DNA from: Lepus europaeus
Lineage: Eukaryota > Chordata > Mammalia > Lagomorpha > Leporidae
Assembly: GCF_033115175.1 (NCBI RefSeq)
Contig: NC_084835.1
Location: 61,238,448 to 61,302,447 of the forward strand
Length of the DNA: 64,000 nucleotides
Direction of reading: 5' to 3'
The first letter of the stretch is position 1. Each line of letters starts with the position of its first letter. This document shows positions 24,441 through 36,162 of this stretch, piece by piece. The notes under the pieces are model-generated. The model worked only from the letters and a program-made list of their open reading frames with translations, ran no database searches and was not told where the DNA came from. Position numbers and translations under genes: made by a program.

Positions 24441-24711
24441 ACAACAGGATTTGACCAGACGGCTTTAGAGATGGTGCCTATGATGGTTGGAATCACAGTT
24501 CTTCCCTTCCACCACAGAAACTGCACAGCCAAGGAGACTTAGCCAAGAAAGTATTCCAGCTACCCACTGTCCTGTGTCCCCTGCTGCTTTGTTGGGGTGA
24601 ATTTACAGGGAAGCTGAGTTAGCCTGAGCTGATCCTGATACTAAGGCTAGGGCAAGACTTCAAGTGGGAAGAGCATTTCTTTAGTACATATTTTTTCAAC
24701 TGGTCTTTTTT

Positions 24712-24971
24712 TTAAAGATTTATTTATTTATTTGGAAATCAGAGTTACACAGAGAGAGGAGAGGCAAACAAAGAGAGAGAGAGAGAGAGGGAGCGGGAGA
24801 GGGAGAGAGAGAGAGAGAGAGAGAGGTCCATCCACTGGTTCACTCCCCAAACTGACCATAACGGCTGGAGCTGCACCCATCTGAAGCCAGGAGCCAGTAG
24901 CCTCCTCTGGATCTCCCATGTGGGTGCAGGGGCCCAAGGACCTGGGCTATCCCCCACTGCCCTCCCAGGGC
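24712..24971 (-). mobile_element. CSINE, 5'-truncated
   Basis: Reversed: AAAGATTTATTTATTTATTT, a long GA tract, GTCCATCCACTGGTTCACTC, GGGCCCAAGGACCTGGGC. The head third is missing. Confidence 0.85.
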
Positions 24972-24981
24972 AATTCATACA

Positions 24982-25235
24982 TTTTTTAAAGTTTATGCAT
25001 TTATTTTTATTTGTTTGAATGAAATGCCCACAACAACCAAGACTGGGCCAACCCAAAGCCAGGAACAAGGAACTCCATCAGTGTCTCCTTGTAGGTGGCA
25101 GGGACCCAAGTGCTTGAGCTGCCTCCCAGGGTGCTCATTAGCAGGAGCTGGGTTGGATTCCATCCCAGGCATTCCAATATGGGAAGTGAATGTCCCAAAC
25201 AGAGGCTTAACCTGCTGTGCCATAATGTCAGCCCT
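24982..25235 (-). mobile_element. CSINE, older type, with internal loss
   Basis: Reversed: AAAGTTTATGCATTTATT, AAGACTGGGCCAACCCAAAG, CAGGAGCTGGGTTGGATTCC and the head TTAACCTGCTGTGCCATAAT. Its GA tract is missing. Confidence 0.8.
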
Positions 25236-25372
25236 CAATTCCCAAGTTTTAAATTGCTGTTCTGAGTAACATGCTTAGATCTTGTGCCATCCTGCTCCAT
25301 CTCACCCAGGACATGAATCTTCCTTTTGCCCAGCATATCCACACTGCGTTCACTGCCTTCCCCATTGCAGTT

Positions 25373-25412
<40 letters not shown>

Positions 25413-25687
25413 AATAGAGACAGAGCACATTCACAACATTTTTATTACATTATATTGTTATTGCTGTTCCTTTTTTTAGGTATTGTTCTTAATCTCTTAT
25501 TGCACTTAATTTTTAAATTAAATTATCATAGGTATTCATATATAGCAAAAAAAAAAAAAAAAACCATAGTGTTTATAGAGTTTGGTACTATTCATGGTTT
25601 CAGACATCGACTGGGGCTCTTGGAATGCACACCCCTCAGCAGATATCTGGGTTAGAATGTAATCAGAATTAAAGTGTTTAAAGATCC
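25236..25687. other. Unique sequence with GA and A runs
   Basis: No gene or family repeat. Confidence 0.45.
25375..25408 (+). repeat. (GA)n microsatellite
   Basis: About 17 GA units, not part of a recognised CSINE. Confidence 0.9.
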
Positions 25688-26023
25688 TGTAGGAGCCAGA
25701 GTTGTGGTGAGTGGGCTAAGCAGCTGCTGTGACTCTAGCATCCCATATGGGAAAGCCAGTTCAAAACCTAGGCTACTTCATTTTTGATCCAGCTTCCTGC
25801 TAATGCTCCTGGGAAATCAGTGGAAGATGATCCAAGTCCTTGGGCCCCTGACACCCATGTGGGAGACAAGGAGGGAATTCCTGGCTCCTGACTTCAGCCT
25901 GACCCAGACCTGGATGTTAAGGGATTTTGGGGAGTGAATCAGCAGATGGGAGATCTCTGTCTCTCCCCTCTCTCTGTGTCACTTTGCTTTTTGAATAAAG
26001 AAGTAAATGGTCTTTAAAAAAAT
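25688..26023 (+). mobile_element. CSINE, older type
   Basis: GGAGCCAGAGTTGTGGTGAG, GCATCCCATATGGGAAAGCC, CTTGGGCCCCTGACACCC, GAGTGAATCAGCAGATGGG and GAATAAAGAAGTAAATGG. Confidence 0.85.
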
Positions 26024-26522
26024 CTATTAAATCTCTTTTGCAGGAGGATAGTAGAAACAAGGATTAGCTTTAGATTTTGACAAGTAAGCACTATAAAAGT
26101 AGACTACATGACTTTCCAACCAGTAGGGGTAAAAGTGAGATGAGAAAAAAATTAAATGCAAAAGACATCAAGAAAGGAACAAAGAAGGAACTCACAGATG
26201 ACAGCACAGCTCGCACCGTACAGTAGAAGAAATCTCAGTTCCACGTAGAGTTTGGAGCACCAGTTCTGGATGCTGTGATTATTGATCTTAGATATGTGGA
26301 CCAAAGGGAAGGTCGGAAGCGGATTGCTTCTTTCCTCCAGCCCTCGCTGTGTGTGATAACTGCAAGTCTACCTTTGGGACAGGTCAGCGTTCCTCTTCCC
26401 CAACCGGCCAGCGAGGCTATCCTGAGGTCACCACCACAGCCTCTGGACCCGGTTCACAAACACCAAGGGGTTCCCCGTGGTCACAAGGAACAAACCTCAG
26501 AATCCATGATCCTCCAAGCCCT

Positions 26523-26570
26523 GCCATTATTATTTTATTATTATTATTATTAGTAGTAGTAGTATTATTT
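26523..26570 (+). repeat. (TTA)n(TAG)n microsatellite
   Basis: TTA units with a short TAG run, immediately before the hAT remnant. Confidence 0.9.
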
Positions 26571-26572
26571 TG

Positions 26573-26745
26573 AAAAGAGCCAGACGGTAATTATCTTAGG
26601 TGCTTCAGGCTCTGAGGTCTCTGGCAACAACCAGCCTTGGCATCGTGTGAAAGCAGCCACAAACCATGTGTAAATGAACGAGATGGCAGCACGCCAATAA
26701 AATTTTATTCATGCAAACTGTTGTTTGCTGGTCCTGGCTTAGTTC
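26573..26745 (+). mobile_element. hAT-type DNA transposon remnant
   Basis: AGCCAGACGGTAATTATCTT, TAGGTGCTTCAGGC, GAGGTCTCTGGCAACAACC, GAAAGCAGCCACAAACCATG, TGTAAATGAACGAGATGGC and CCAATAAAATTTTATTCATG match a common mammalian hAT family whose ends read CAGGGGTC. I do not remember the subfamily name with certainty. Confidence 0.55.
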
Positions 26746-28259
26746 AGAAGGAAGAACAGTAGACATGACGTCATGTGTACACGCACGAGAACATGACATG
26801 GTACTCCAGAGATATTTATCATTTTTACATCAAAAGTCATAAAAATTAAAAATGAGCTGTGAGAGGAGAAAGACATCTCAACCAAGTATTACTTTCAGTT
26901 TTTAAATAGTCATGGAAAATCCCTTCTCTGTGGCAACTGACCCTGCTGATCACATGTCAGGAGCTATTTTAGGCAGCAGTGGGACGGTGCCAGGCACTTC
27001 ACACATCAACAGATGGCACCTAGGCTGTTAGAAGCCACTGTCACCACAAGGCACGAAGGAATCTGGCCACTCAATTAGGAGCCATCTTGTGACATGCGTT
27101 CCTCCCAGGCGCAACCCTACAACAGAGCTTAGGAGACGTGGTGATGTCAGCCCCCAGAGCTATGGCCGCCCCACTGGGTCATGTCCCAGTACAGTAGCAG
27201 CATTAGCCCTGTCTGAATTTATTAATGAGTGGAGTGGAGGACAGGTGGCTCTACCTCCTGGCTCTTTAAATTAGAGGCACAGCAAGAGGCCAGGAGGCAA
27301 GTGACACTAATCCCCTGAACCACTTACCAAGGATGGCAGAGGGCCTGGCACCCGTGCAACTGGTGGAGATGGACAATTGCAGGCGCTCATCTCACAGAGG
27401 GGGCAGGGCACCCCGGACAGCCCTGGGAGCTGGGAAGGCAGCCACTATCCCAGATCTCTTCAGGGAAGGACTCACACAGCAGGGGTGAAACCACTTGAAT
27501 GGAAACCGGAGCCTGAAATAGAAATGGAAAACACTGTGGTGGGGGAGCAAACTCCTAACACATGAAAGGCTTGCAGCAAAAGTCATGGATACAAGACCTG
27601 CAGCAACAGGCAATGGACTGGGGAGGGCTTGCTGGTGCATAAGGCTGTTAGGAGATGAACAGGGAAAGACGGAATCTCAGAGAGGCTGGGTTGGAGCAGG
27701 GGGGAGTTTGCAGCTGGCCACCCACTCACACAGGCAACCTGGGAGAGAACTTGGTCTCTTCCTTGCATGCTGTCTCTCCCAGTGGGGCATGGAGTGGCTG
27801 GACTCGCACCTCCTAGGAGGATATCTTGCAGTGCGGAAGTCTGTAGGGGATGGGCTCAACTTTGCCCTACACTGAACACTTCATTTCTTTTGACTTGGAG
27901 AACACAGTGCAAAAAGCATGCCTTGTGTCAGCCGCCCAGACAATTCATCTGGGACACGCCGGCGTCATCCAATGGGATCCCACGCTCCGGCTGAAGCTGA
28001 GAGTGCCAGCGCTACCACCCTATGTGGAATCTGCCTTCGCCCCCTGCACTGTTGCATTTCATCCTTGATTTGCTATCACTTTTAGAGGCACTGAACACAT
28101 GATTGAAGGGCTGCCTGGATTGTCTAGTCCTTAAACTGCCTTTGATTTTCAAAGTCAGAAATTTTAACTGAAGCCAGAGTGTAAAAATGTTTGTATTCAT
28201 TCATTGCAAAAAGCAATCAGTAAAATATTACTGTAATGGCAGGGGAGCTGTTTGATTTA
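26746..28259. other. Unique sequence
   Basis: Moderately GC-rich, no repeat recognised. Frames below 100 codons, none with a motif. Confidence 0.45.
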
Positions 28260-28275
28260 GAAGCCACAGATTTTG

Positions 28276-28649
28276 GGGGTGGTGCTGTGGCATAGCAGGT
28301 AAAGCCACTGCCTGCAGTGTCCGCATCTCGTACAGGCGCCGGTTCAAGTACCAGCTGCTCTACTTCCAATGAAGCTCTCTGCTATGGTCTGGGAAAGCAG
28401 GGGAAGATGGCCCAGATCCTTGGGCCCCTGCACCCACGTGGGAGACCTGGAGGAAGCTTCCGGCTCCTGGCTTCGGATTGGCTTGACTCTGGTCTTTGTG
28501 GCTACTTGGGAGTGAACCAATGGATGGAAAACCTCTCTCTTTCTCTTTCTCTCTCTCTTTCCCTGCCTCTGTAACTTTGCCTTTCAAATAAATAAATAAA
28601 TCTTCAAAAAAGAAAAAGAAACACAGTCTTCATTTAAAAAAAAAATAAA
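28276..28649 (+). mobile_element. CSINE, older type, full length
   Basis: GGGTGGTGCTGTGGCATAGC head to AAATAAATAAATAAATC and a long A-rich end. Target duplication GAAGCCACAGATTTTG / GAAGCTACAGATTTTG at 28260-28275 and 28650-28665. Confidence 0.95.
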
Positions 28650-28665
28650 GAAGCTACAGATTTTG

Positions 28666-29705
28666 TATCAGGATGGGCTTGTGTAGGGAGAGCTCTCAGC
28701 GAGGAAGCCCCCAGGAACCCTGGACTTGGTGGGCTTTACCTCGACCGCACTGTCCACTGTGCACTGTGGACCTGGGGCAGGTCGTGGACCTTGTCCTGCC
28801 CAGAGAGACAGCATCCCGTGTCATCGTGCTGAGTCACCCAGCAAAGCCGAAACAAGACGGGGAAGGAGGAAAGAACAGGCCACCAGAAAGACGATGGAGA
28901 TGGCTCAGCACAGGAGACTTGCTTTCCCAGCAAGCAGAGGGGAAACCTGGGAAGGTGCCTGCTCTCACAGCCTGGGCCAGGTGCTGTGCATGCTGGGGTA
29001 AGCAGCACGCCAACAAGCCTGACTCCCGCACAGTGAGGTTGAGCAGTAACCACTAGGAGCTCAATAGCCACGTCGGGAAGAAGAAGTGCACCATAGGCTG
29101 TACTCTGTGTGGCTCAAGTGCAAGGTCAGACTCTGAGAATTTAACTCCAGGCTGGCCGTCAGAGCACAAAACCCTAAGGCTCCCTTCAAAGAACACATTG
29201 GTTTTGTTGCAAGAAGGGCCCCTTCTCAGCACACCAGTAGGGATGGAATTGCACGGGTTCCACAAGGAGGAGCAAAGCTAACCTGTCAAGGAAGAGGCCT
29301 TCCCAGGCTCAAGCCAGAGGCTGATCCAGGAGCCACTGGCTGGGCAGGGGAGGGGATGGAGAGGGGGTCTGGCTGGGCGGTGATCCATCCAGCAGCCCCT
29401 GCTCCTTCTAAGGAACTTGACCTGCCCCTGGGAGCCTGTGCGGGAGGCCTGGGAAACAGCCTGCTCTGGTTTCACCCAGCCTAGGCACCCTCCCCTCCCT
29501 GCAACTCTGACTCCACATTGCCTTGGGGTCCCCTTCCCCAGGGCCTTTCCCCGGCAGCCTTCAGCTGAGCAGCAAAAGCACCGGAGCTGCCTCCGGGAAG
29601 CCCTTTCTCCTGTCCGAGGTCCCCGGGAACCCTCTGGTCCTTGCTGATGGAAAGGGCAACCAGCTTACCAATCTTGTTGTGAGGATGAGTTTAAAAAAAT
29701 CAGTC
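28666..29705. other. GC-rich unique sequence
   Basis: Frames of 111-127 codons overlap on both strands (28673-29071) as GC-rich DNA often allows; no product recognised. Confidence 0.45.
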
Positions 29706-30028
29706 GGGGCTGGCGCTGTGGTAAAGCTGCCACTTGCAGTGCCGACATCCCATATGGGCATTGGTTAGAGACATGGCTGCTCCACTTCCAATCCAGCTCC
29801 CTGCTATGGCCTGGGAAAGAGTAGAAGATGGCCCAGGTCCTTGGGCCCCTGCACCCACATGGGAGACTTGGAAGAAGCTTCTGGCTCCTGGCTTCGGATT
29901 GGCCCAGCTCTGGCAGATGCAACCATTTGGGGAGTGAACCAGCAGATGGAAGACTTCTCTCTCTCTGCCTCTCCTTCCTTCTCTATCTAACTCTGACTTT
30001 CAAATAAATAAATAAATCTTTTTAAAAA
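29706..30028 (+). mobile_element. CSINE, older type
   Basis: GGGGCTGGCGCTGTGG head, a short deletion in the box-A area, CATCCCATATGGGCATTGG, and end AAATAAATAAATAAATC. Confidence 0.9.
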
Positions 30029-30443
30029 GATCTGAATCACTTGAAAGTTACTCGAAATAAACTGGTCCCCTATCATCTCCCACCACGCCCTAGAGGTGGC
30101 ACAGCAGCTGCCTCTTGAGAGGTGGAGGATGGACAGGGAGTAACCAAAGCACACCTGGGCACGCAGGTGTTCAAGCTCTTCCTTAAGGAGGCATCTCAGC
30201 GCACAAGCTGAATGTGGGCGTCAGTCACTATAAGCTGTCTTTACATCAGTTCACCAAGTTCTCAGTCTGAAACCCTTTTGCACGCTATTTAGGAGAAATA
30301 GCTAAGTGAAGAAACAGGGGACTCCCTGTGTTCCCAATCCTGGTGTCCTCCTTGGGTGATCAGGGAACAGCTTCACGGAGGAGTTCAGAGCCAGATTACT
30401 GGCGATGGCATACTTGGGGCAGCAGTTAAGAGCCAGCTTACCA
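30029..30443. other. Unique sequence
   Basis: Nothing recognised. Confidence 0.45.
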
Positions 30444-30765
30444 GGGAGGGCATTTGGCCCAGTGAGGAAGAGAGCATTTGGGATGCCTGCACAGCATATT
30501 GGAGTCTGTGTTAGAATCCCAACTCCCACTCCTGATTCCAAATTCCTGCTAGCAAGCACTTTAGAAGGCAGTGGTGATGGTTCAAATTGTTGGGTCCCTG
30601 GTACCCACATGGGAGACCTGGGGAGTGTTCTCTGCTACTGCCTTCAGCCTGGCCCAGCCCCAGCTGTTGTGGGCATTTAGGGAGTGAATCAGTGGATGAG
30701 AAATTTCTCTCTGTCTCTGTGCCTCTCAACATAAATCAATAAGTCAACAAACAAATACAGTTTTA
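30444..30765 (+). mobile_element. CSINE, older type
   Basis: GGGAGGGCATTTGGCCCAGT, TCTGTGTTAGAATCCCAACT, GGGTCCCTGGTACCCACATG, GTGAATCAGTGGATGAG and CAATAAGTCAACAAAC. Confidence 0.85.
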
Positions 30766-30771
30766 AAAGAG

Positions 30772-31031
30772 ATAGGCACAGTGATGAGACACTGCTTGGG
30801 ATGCTGTGGTCCCACATCAGAGCTCCCAGTTTTGAGTTCCAGCTCAGCTCCCTCTCTTCAAACTCCAACTGCCTACTAGAATACACCCTGGGAGACAGCA
30901 GGTGACAAGTACATGGGTCATTGCCACTCAGTGGACACCCACACTGAATTCTGTGTTTCTGGCTTTGCCATCATTTGGGGAGTGAACCAGCAGATGGAAG
31001 ACCTCGCTCTGTCTGTCCCCGTCTCTCTCTA
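30772..31031 (+). mobile_element. CSINE, older type, tail lost
   Basis: A second copy follows head to tail: GATGCTGTGGTCCCACATC, TTTTGAGTTCCAGCTCAGC, GTGAACCAGCAGATGGAAG, CT-rich end without the A-tail. Confidence 0.8.
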
Positions 31032-31059
31032 GGTTACTGCAATCACACACTTGAGGTCA

Positions 31060-31235
31060 ACACCCATTTCTTTTGGTTACTAGATGGATGTGTCATTTAA
31101 CCTCTCCGGATCACAGTTCCCCAGCTTGTAAAATGGAATAATCATGGTAAATACGTCATAGAGATCTGGTCATATTTAAACGAACCTGGCTCATGGTAAG
31201 TAGCTAATAAATGTTATTTATGCTTGTGCTATTAC
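31060..31235 (+). mobile_element. MIR
   Basis: Core MIR features are present in order: TCATTTAACCTCTCCGGATC, CCCAGCTTGTAAAATGGAAT, AATCATGGTAAATACGTCAT and TAGCTAATAAATGTTATTTA. Confidence 0.75.
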
Positions 31236-31639
31236 CATTATTTAATCATCATTATTATTTATGCCACACACCACCAACCAAGAAACATGTGGTTAAACTG
31301 CAGCAAATAGGTAAAACAGCAAATGAGATGACACTGCCTACAGCGACCATCCTGTCCCCAAGCTAATCATTTATTTACTTAACTCATGACCAGATTTAAT
31401 TATGCATGCACTGTTACTGTTAAAGTTAACCTAAATAAGTTATGAGCACTTCATATGTTTATTCTTTGGTTCTTCAGTACAATGCTTTTTGACACAACAT
31501 AACATAGTTTTGCGCAACAAAACTTGTCAATTTGGTTTACAGAAACAGCCTTTGGCTGGTAAAACAAATTTTAACTAAGGTACAATCTACAAATGAATGA
31601 TTCTAACAATTAGATCCAAATGCATTCAATAGAGTGTAT
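31236..31639. other. AT-rich unique sequence
   Basis: Nothing recognised. Confidence 0.45.
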
Positions 31640-32010
31640 GAAGATGTTCGAAAGTTCATGAAAAATGGAATTACAACAGAAAACTAGTGGCAGGTATTTG
31701 GCCCTGCAGTTAAGAAACTCACATCCGTATCTCAGAGCCTGGGTTTCCCGCTTGCTTCTGACTCCTGACCCCCACTTCCGGCAAATGCAGACCCAGGAGG
31801 CAGCAGTGAGGTCTCAAGAAATTGGGCTCCTGGCTTTGATCTGCCCCAGGCCTTAGCCATTGTGGGCAATTTGAGGAGCGAACTAGCAGACGGGAGCTCT
31901 CCCTGTGTCTGTCTCTCTGCCTCCCAAATAAATAAGTTTTAATAAGTTTATTTAAGTTTTTAGGTCTATAGGTAGTTTTGTTCATACTATGCCTGCTCCA
32001 TGAAGATTTT
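31640..32010 (+). mobile_element. Palindromic mariner-like element split by a CSINE
   Basis: The left half (31640-31687: TTCGAAAGTTCATGAAAAA, GGAATTACAA) and the right half (31941-32010: AAGTTTATTTAAG, CTCCATGAAGATTTT) belong together; the CSINE at 31688-31940 sits between them near the former TTAAAA site. Confidence 0.5.
31688..31940 (+). mobile_element. CSINE, older type, nested in a mariner-like element
   Basis: GGCAGGTATTTGGCCCTGCA, CTGACCCCCACTTCCGGC, TTGTGGGCAATTTGAGGAGC, CTCCCAAATAAATAAG. It splits the element described at 31640-32010. Confidence 0.8.
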
Positions 32011-32153
32011 AACACACCTCAGATTAAATACTTAAAATGAGCTGGGAAGGGTGTGATAAGCTGGATGATGTAACAGTGAGATGAGGCAGATATGCTGCCT
32101 CTTGTTGGGGGTGGGAGATAGACGTGCAAATCTGTGTGCGTTTTGTGGCAGGT

Positions 32154-32508
32154 GGGGCCTGGCGCTGTGACGAAGTGGGTTAAAGCCCCAGCTTGCAGCA
32201 CCAGCATCCCATATGGGCACCAGTGCGACTCCTGGCTGCTCCACTTCCAATCCAGCTCCCTGCTAATGTGCCTGGAAAAGCACTGGAAGATGGTCCAGAT
32301 CCTTGGGCCCCTACACCCATGTGGGGTACCCAGAAGAAGCTCCTGACTCCTGACTTCGGAGCAGCACAGCTCTGGCCATTGCGGCCATTTGGGGAGTGAA
32401 CCAGCAGATGGAAAACGTCTCTCTCTCTCGCTCTCTCACTCTCTCTCTCTCTTTCTGTCCTCTCTCTGTGCTTCTTTCAAATAAATAAAATAAATCTTTT
32501 AAAAAAAT
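32154..32508 (+). mobile_element. CSINE, older type, full length
   Basis: GGGGCCTGGCGCTGTGACGA head, CCAGCATCCCATATGGGCAC, CTTGGGCCCCTACACCC and AAATAAATAAAATAAATC. Confidence 0.9.
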
Positions 32509-32571
32509 ATGTGATTTAATTATGCTAATTATATACACATACATGCAGATACACATAGGCATATGATTTCA

Positions 32572-32898
32572 TTTTTTTTTTTGACAGGCAGAGTGGACAG
32601 TGAGAGAGAGAGACAGAGAGAAAGATCTTCCTTTGCCATTGGTTCATCCTCCAATGGCCGCCGCGGCCAGTGCACCGCGCTGATCCGAAGCCAGGAGCCA
32701 GGTGCTTCTCCTGGTCTCCCATGGGGTGCAGGGCCCAAGCACTTGGGCCATCCTCCACTGCCTTCCCCGGGCCACAGCAGAGAGCTGGACTGGAAGAGGG
32801 GCAACTGGGACAGAATCCAGTGCCCCGACCGGGACTAGAACCCAGTGTGCTGGCGCCGGAAGGCGGAGGATTAGCCTATTGAGCCGCAGTGCCAGCTC
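32572..32898 (-). mobile_element. CSINE, young type, full length
   Basis: Reversed copy with perfect 15-bp target duplication AGGCATATGATTTCA at 32557-32571 and 32899-32913. Confidence 0.95.
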
Positions 32899-33031
32899 AG
32901 GCATATGATTTCAATTATGGGGAGTACTGTGAAGGAAAAGTGGGTTTTCTGAGGAAGCATATTTTAGCTGGAACCTGAAGAATAAGCAGACTTTTAGCCA
33001 AGTGAGATTGTTCCAGAGACAGAGGGGAGGA

Positions 33032-33072
33032 GTGTGTGTGTGTGTATGTGCAGGTGTGTGCATGGTGTGTGA

Positions 33073-33135
<63 letters not shown>
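33032..33135 (+). repeat. Compound (GT)n(GA)n microsatellite
   Basis: Interrupted GT run followed by an uninterrupted GA run that belongs to the adjoining reversed CSINE. Confidence 0.9.
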
Positions 33136-33138
<3 letters not shown>

Positions 33139-33387
33139 TTCAGTCCACTGATTCACTCTCCAAAGGCCTGCAATGGCCAGGACTTGGGCAGAGTCCAAAC
33201 TCAGGAGCAAGGAATTAAACACAGGTCTCCCAAGTAGAAGGCAGGGACCCAGGTACTTGAGCCATTACCTCGGCTTCCCAGGGTCTACAACAGCAGGAAG
33301 CAGGAGTCAGGAGCTAGTGTTGGGTATCGAACGAACCCAGGCCCTTCAGGGCCACACATAGGAGTCTTAACCTGTGGCTTCACTGCT
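33096..33387 (-). mobile_element. CSINE, older type
   Basis: Reversed: the GA run merges with the microsatellite, then TCCACTGATTCACTCTCC, AATGGCCAGGACTTGGGC and AGGAGTCTTAACCTGTGGC. Confidence 0.75.
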
Positions 33388-33786
33388 TTGTTAAATGGCT
33401 GCTCTCTTGATTGCACTTTACAAATCTCTCTTGGCTCCTGTGTGGAGTCTGGATGAAAATGGTCCTAGGGAAGGAAGAGGAGGAATCCAGAACAAGACAG
33501 GATGGTAGCTGGGATGGGGGGGCAGGAGAAGAGATGGAGACAAGGATTTCGGAGATAGAATCTCAGGATCGGGAACTAGATTGGTGGGGGGGAGCATAAA
33601 GGAACTGGTCATGAAGAATCTCAGTTTCTGGGTGGGTGGGAGAGCTGTTTATCAAGATGGAGAATTGGGAAGAAGCATCACCTTTATGGGAGAAAAAAGA
33701 AGAAATAAATGGATTGATTCTTGGCACCTAGTGAGTCCCTTGTTGCTGAAAATATTTGAACACAGATGTTTATGTAGATACAGCAG

Positions 33787-33903
33787 TACTTCGAAAGATC
33801 GTAGAAAATGGAATTAAAAGATAAGTTTGTTATGGTGCAAAAGAATCTGAAATAATTCATGTAGTTTTTTCCATGACACACATTTTTCATAAACTTTATG
33901 AAT
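33787..33903 (+). mobile_element. Palindromic mariner-like element, uninterrupted copy
   Basis: The best complete copy in the window: TACTTCGAAAGATCGTAG opens it, GGAATTAAAAGATAAGTTTG and TGGTGCAAAA lie inside, and CATTTTTCATAAACTTTATG closes it as the inverted partner. Confidence 0.6.
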
Positions 33904-34034
33904 TTCTTTCATGTGTCTGGGAAAGAACTTCAGACAAATCTTATGGTGTTTTTTTTTTTTTTTCTTCTTTCTTAGCTTTAGAGTCTGCAAGTATTGGATT
34001 CATGTTAGCCTGGTAATAATAAAAGAAAAGACAA

Positions 34035-34988
34035 TCACAGGCATGGAAAGCCATGACACAATGGCAAAAAACAACCTAAATGAAAGACCCTGGTGAACAA
34101 GACCCCAGCAGAAGGAAAAGGCCATCAAGGAGAGAGGCGCCTTTCTCAGAAGGGAGGAAGGAACCTCCACTGTGACATGGCCTTGACTGAACAAGTTCAG
34201 AGTCGGTGAACTCAAGGGACTTACATAGCCTAGACAGCTCATAGCAAGAGTCTCGGGTGATTGCTGATGTCACAAATAAGAGTGCCAATTGTTAAATCAA
34301 CAATGGGAGTCACTGGGTACATGCTCCCCACATAGGATCTCTGTCCTTAATGTGTTTTACTATGAAACTTAAAAACACTACTAGTCAAACAATACCCTAT
34401 ACCTTGTGCAGTTGTGTGAATGCAGCCTGTTGAAATCCTTGCTTAGTATATACTAAGTTGATCTTCAGTATATGAAGGTAATTGAAAATGAAACTCGAAA
34501 GCCGGCGCTGCGGCTCAATAGGCTAATCCTCCACCTTGCGGCGCCGGCACACCGGGTTCTAGTCCCGGTTGGGGCACCGGATTCAGTCCCAGTTGCCCCT
34601 CTTCCAGGCCAGCTCTCTGCTGTGGCCAGGGAGTGCAGTGGAGGATGGCCCAGGTCCTTGGGCCCTGCACCCCATGGGAGACCAGGAGAAGCACCTGGCT
34701 CCTGCCATCGGATCAGCGCGGTGCGCCAGCCGCAGCGCGCCAGCCGCGGCGGCCATTGGAGGGTGAACCAACGGCAAAAGGAAGACCTTTCTCTCTGTCT
34801 CTCTCTCTCTCACTGTCCACTCCTCCTGTCAAAAATTAAAAAAAAAAAAAGAAAATGAAACTCGATAAAGGGCGGGATGGGAGAGGGAGAGGGGAGGGCC
34901 ACGAGAGGGAGGGAGGTGGGGGGGGAAGCCACAACAATACGAAAGTTGCACTTTGTAAATTCACATTTATGAAATATAAAATAAAAAA
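34035..34988 (+). mobile_element. Rabbit-type L1, 3' UTR only, 5'-truncated, interrupted by a CSINE
   Basis: The sequence follows the rabbit L1 3' end as I recall it, down to a G-rich stretch (34870-34925), the terminal AAAGTTGCACTTTGTAAATT-like segment and an A-tail. AAAAGAAAAGACAA occurs at 34021-34034 and again at 34989-35002, a target-site duplication that fixes both ends. No ORF2 sequence is present, so it is a dead-on-arrival copy. The CSINE at 34499-34850 splits it. Confidence 0.85.
34499..34850 (+). mobile_element. CSINE, young type, nested in L1
   Basis: GCCGGCGCTGCGGCTCAATA to CTCCTGTCAAAAA. Perfect 15-bp target duplication GAAAATGAAACTCGA at 34484-34498 and 34851-34865, both made of L1 sequence. 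The segment GCGCCAGCCGCAGC is duplicated (34727-34750). Confidence 0.95.
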
Positions 34989-35184
34989 AAAAGAAAAGAC
35001 AAATGTTTGGCCATCCATTGACCTACAGAATTTTAGGTAGATGAGTAATTTTCATTTCCTTTGATATCAAACTAATTAACACTTCTATATTATATTATTT
35101 TATATGAAAATTTGAGTTTTATATATTTTTATTTTCTTACATGAAAATTTGGGTGTTAAGGACTTAAAATAGTATGATAAGGGT

Positions 35185-35446
35185 AGCCAGTGTTCTGGTA
35201 TAGTGAGTAAAGCCACCACCTGGGATGTCAGCATCCCATGTGAGCTCCAGTTCGAGTCCCGACTGCTCCACTTCCATTCTAGCTCCCTGCTAATGGCCTG
35301 GGAAAAGCAGCAGAAGATGGCCCAAGTGCTTGGGTCCATGCACCCACATGGGAGACACAGGTGAAGCTCCTGGCTCCTGGCTTCAGCCTGGCCCAGCCCT
35401 GGCCATTGTGGCCATCTGGGGAGTGAACCAGCAGATGGACAACCTT

Positions 35447-35484
<38 letters not shown>

Positions 35485-35548
35485 CCCCCAACACTGAGTT
35501 TCAAATAATTAAATAAATCTTTTAAAAATAAAATAAAAAATAAAAATT
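35185..35548 (+). mobile_element. CSINE, older type
   Basis: AGCCAGTGTTCTGGTATAGT head, CAGTTCGAGTCCCGACTGC, a long CT tract (35446-35486) and AAATAATTAAATAAATC. Confidence 0.9.
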
Positions 35549-35807
35549 GTAATTTTGCACAAAATTCAAAATAGCATAAATCCTGTAAATTTTTAAAAAT
35601 GTGTTTGTTATAGACCCTGTAATTTTTGAACTATGTTTACATTACTTTCTTGTGGCTGTGTCACTTTAATTGGTAAACAAACACTTGTCATTCTTTTCTA
35701 GAATTAGTGAACTATGACAACTTTAAATCATGTGAGATAGTGGGAAACATTCTTTCTTACCATGGCACTTTCAAAGCAGCAGAATTACAGAATCCTTCTT
35801 TAAATTT

Positions 35808-35858
35808 TGTTAAGATTTATTTATTTATTTAAAAGCAGAGTTACTGAGAAGGAGAGGC

Positions 35859-35898
<40 letters not shown>

Positions 35899-36146
35899 CT
35901 TGTATCCACTGGTCCACTCCCTACGTGGCTGTAATGGCTGGAGCTGCAACGATTCAAAACCAGGAGCCAGGAGCCTCCTCCTGGTCCCTGAAATGGGTGC
36001 AGGGGCCCAAGGACTTGGGCCATCCTCCCAGGCCAAAGCAGAGAGCTTGATCGGAAGAGGAGCTGCTGGGTCTCGAACCCGTGCCCATATGGGATGCCGG
36101 CACTTCAGGCCAGGGCATTAACCCACTGTGCCACAGCACTGGCACC
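35808..36146 (-). mobile_element. CSINE, older type, full length
   Basis: Reversed: TTAAGATTTATTTATTTATT, GA tract, GTCTCGAACCCGTGCCCAT box-B area and CCACTGTGCCACAGCACTGG head. Confidence 0.9.
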
Positions 36147-36162
36147 TTCATTAAAATTTTAC

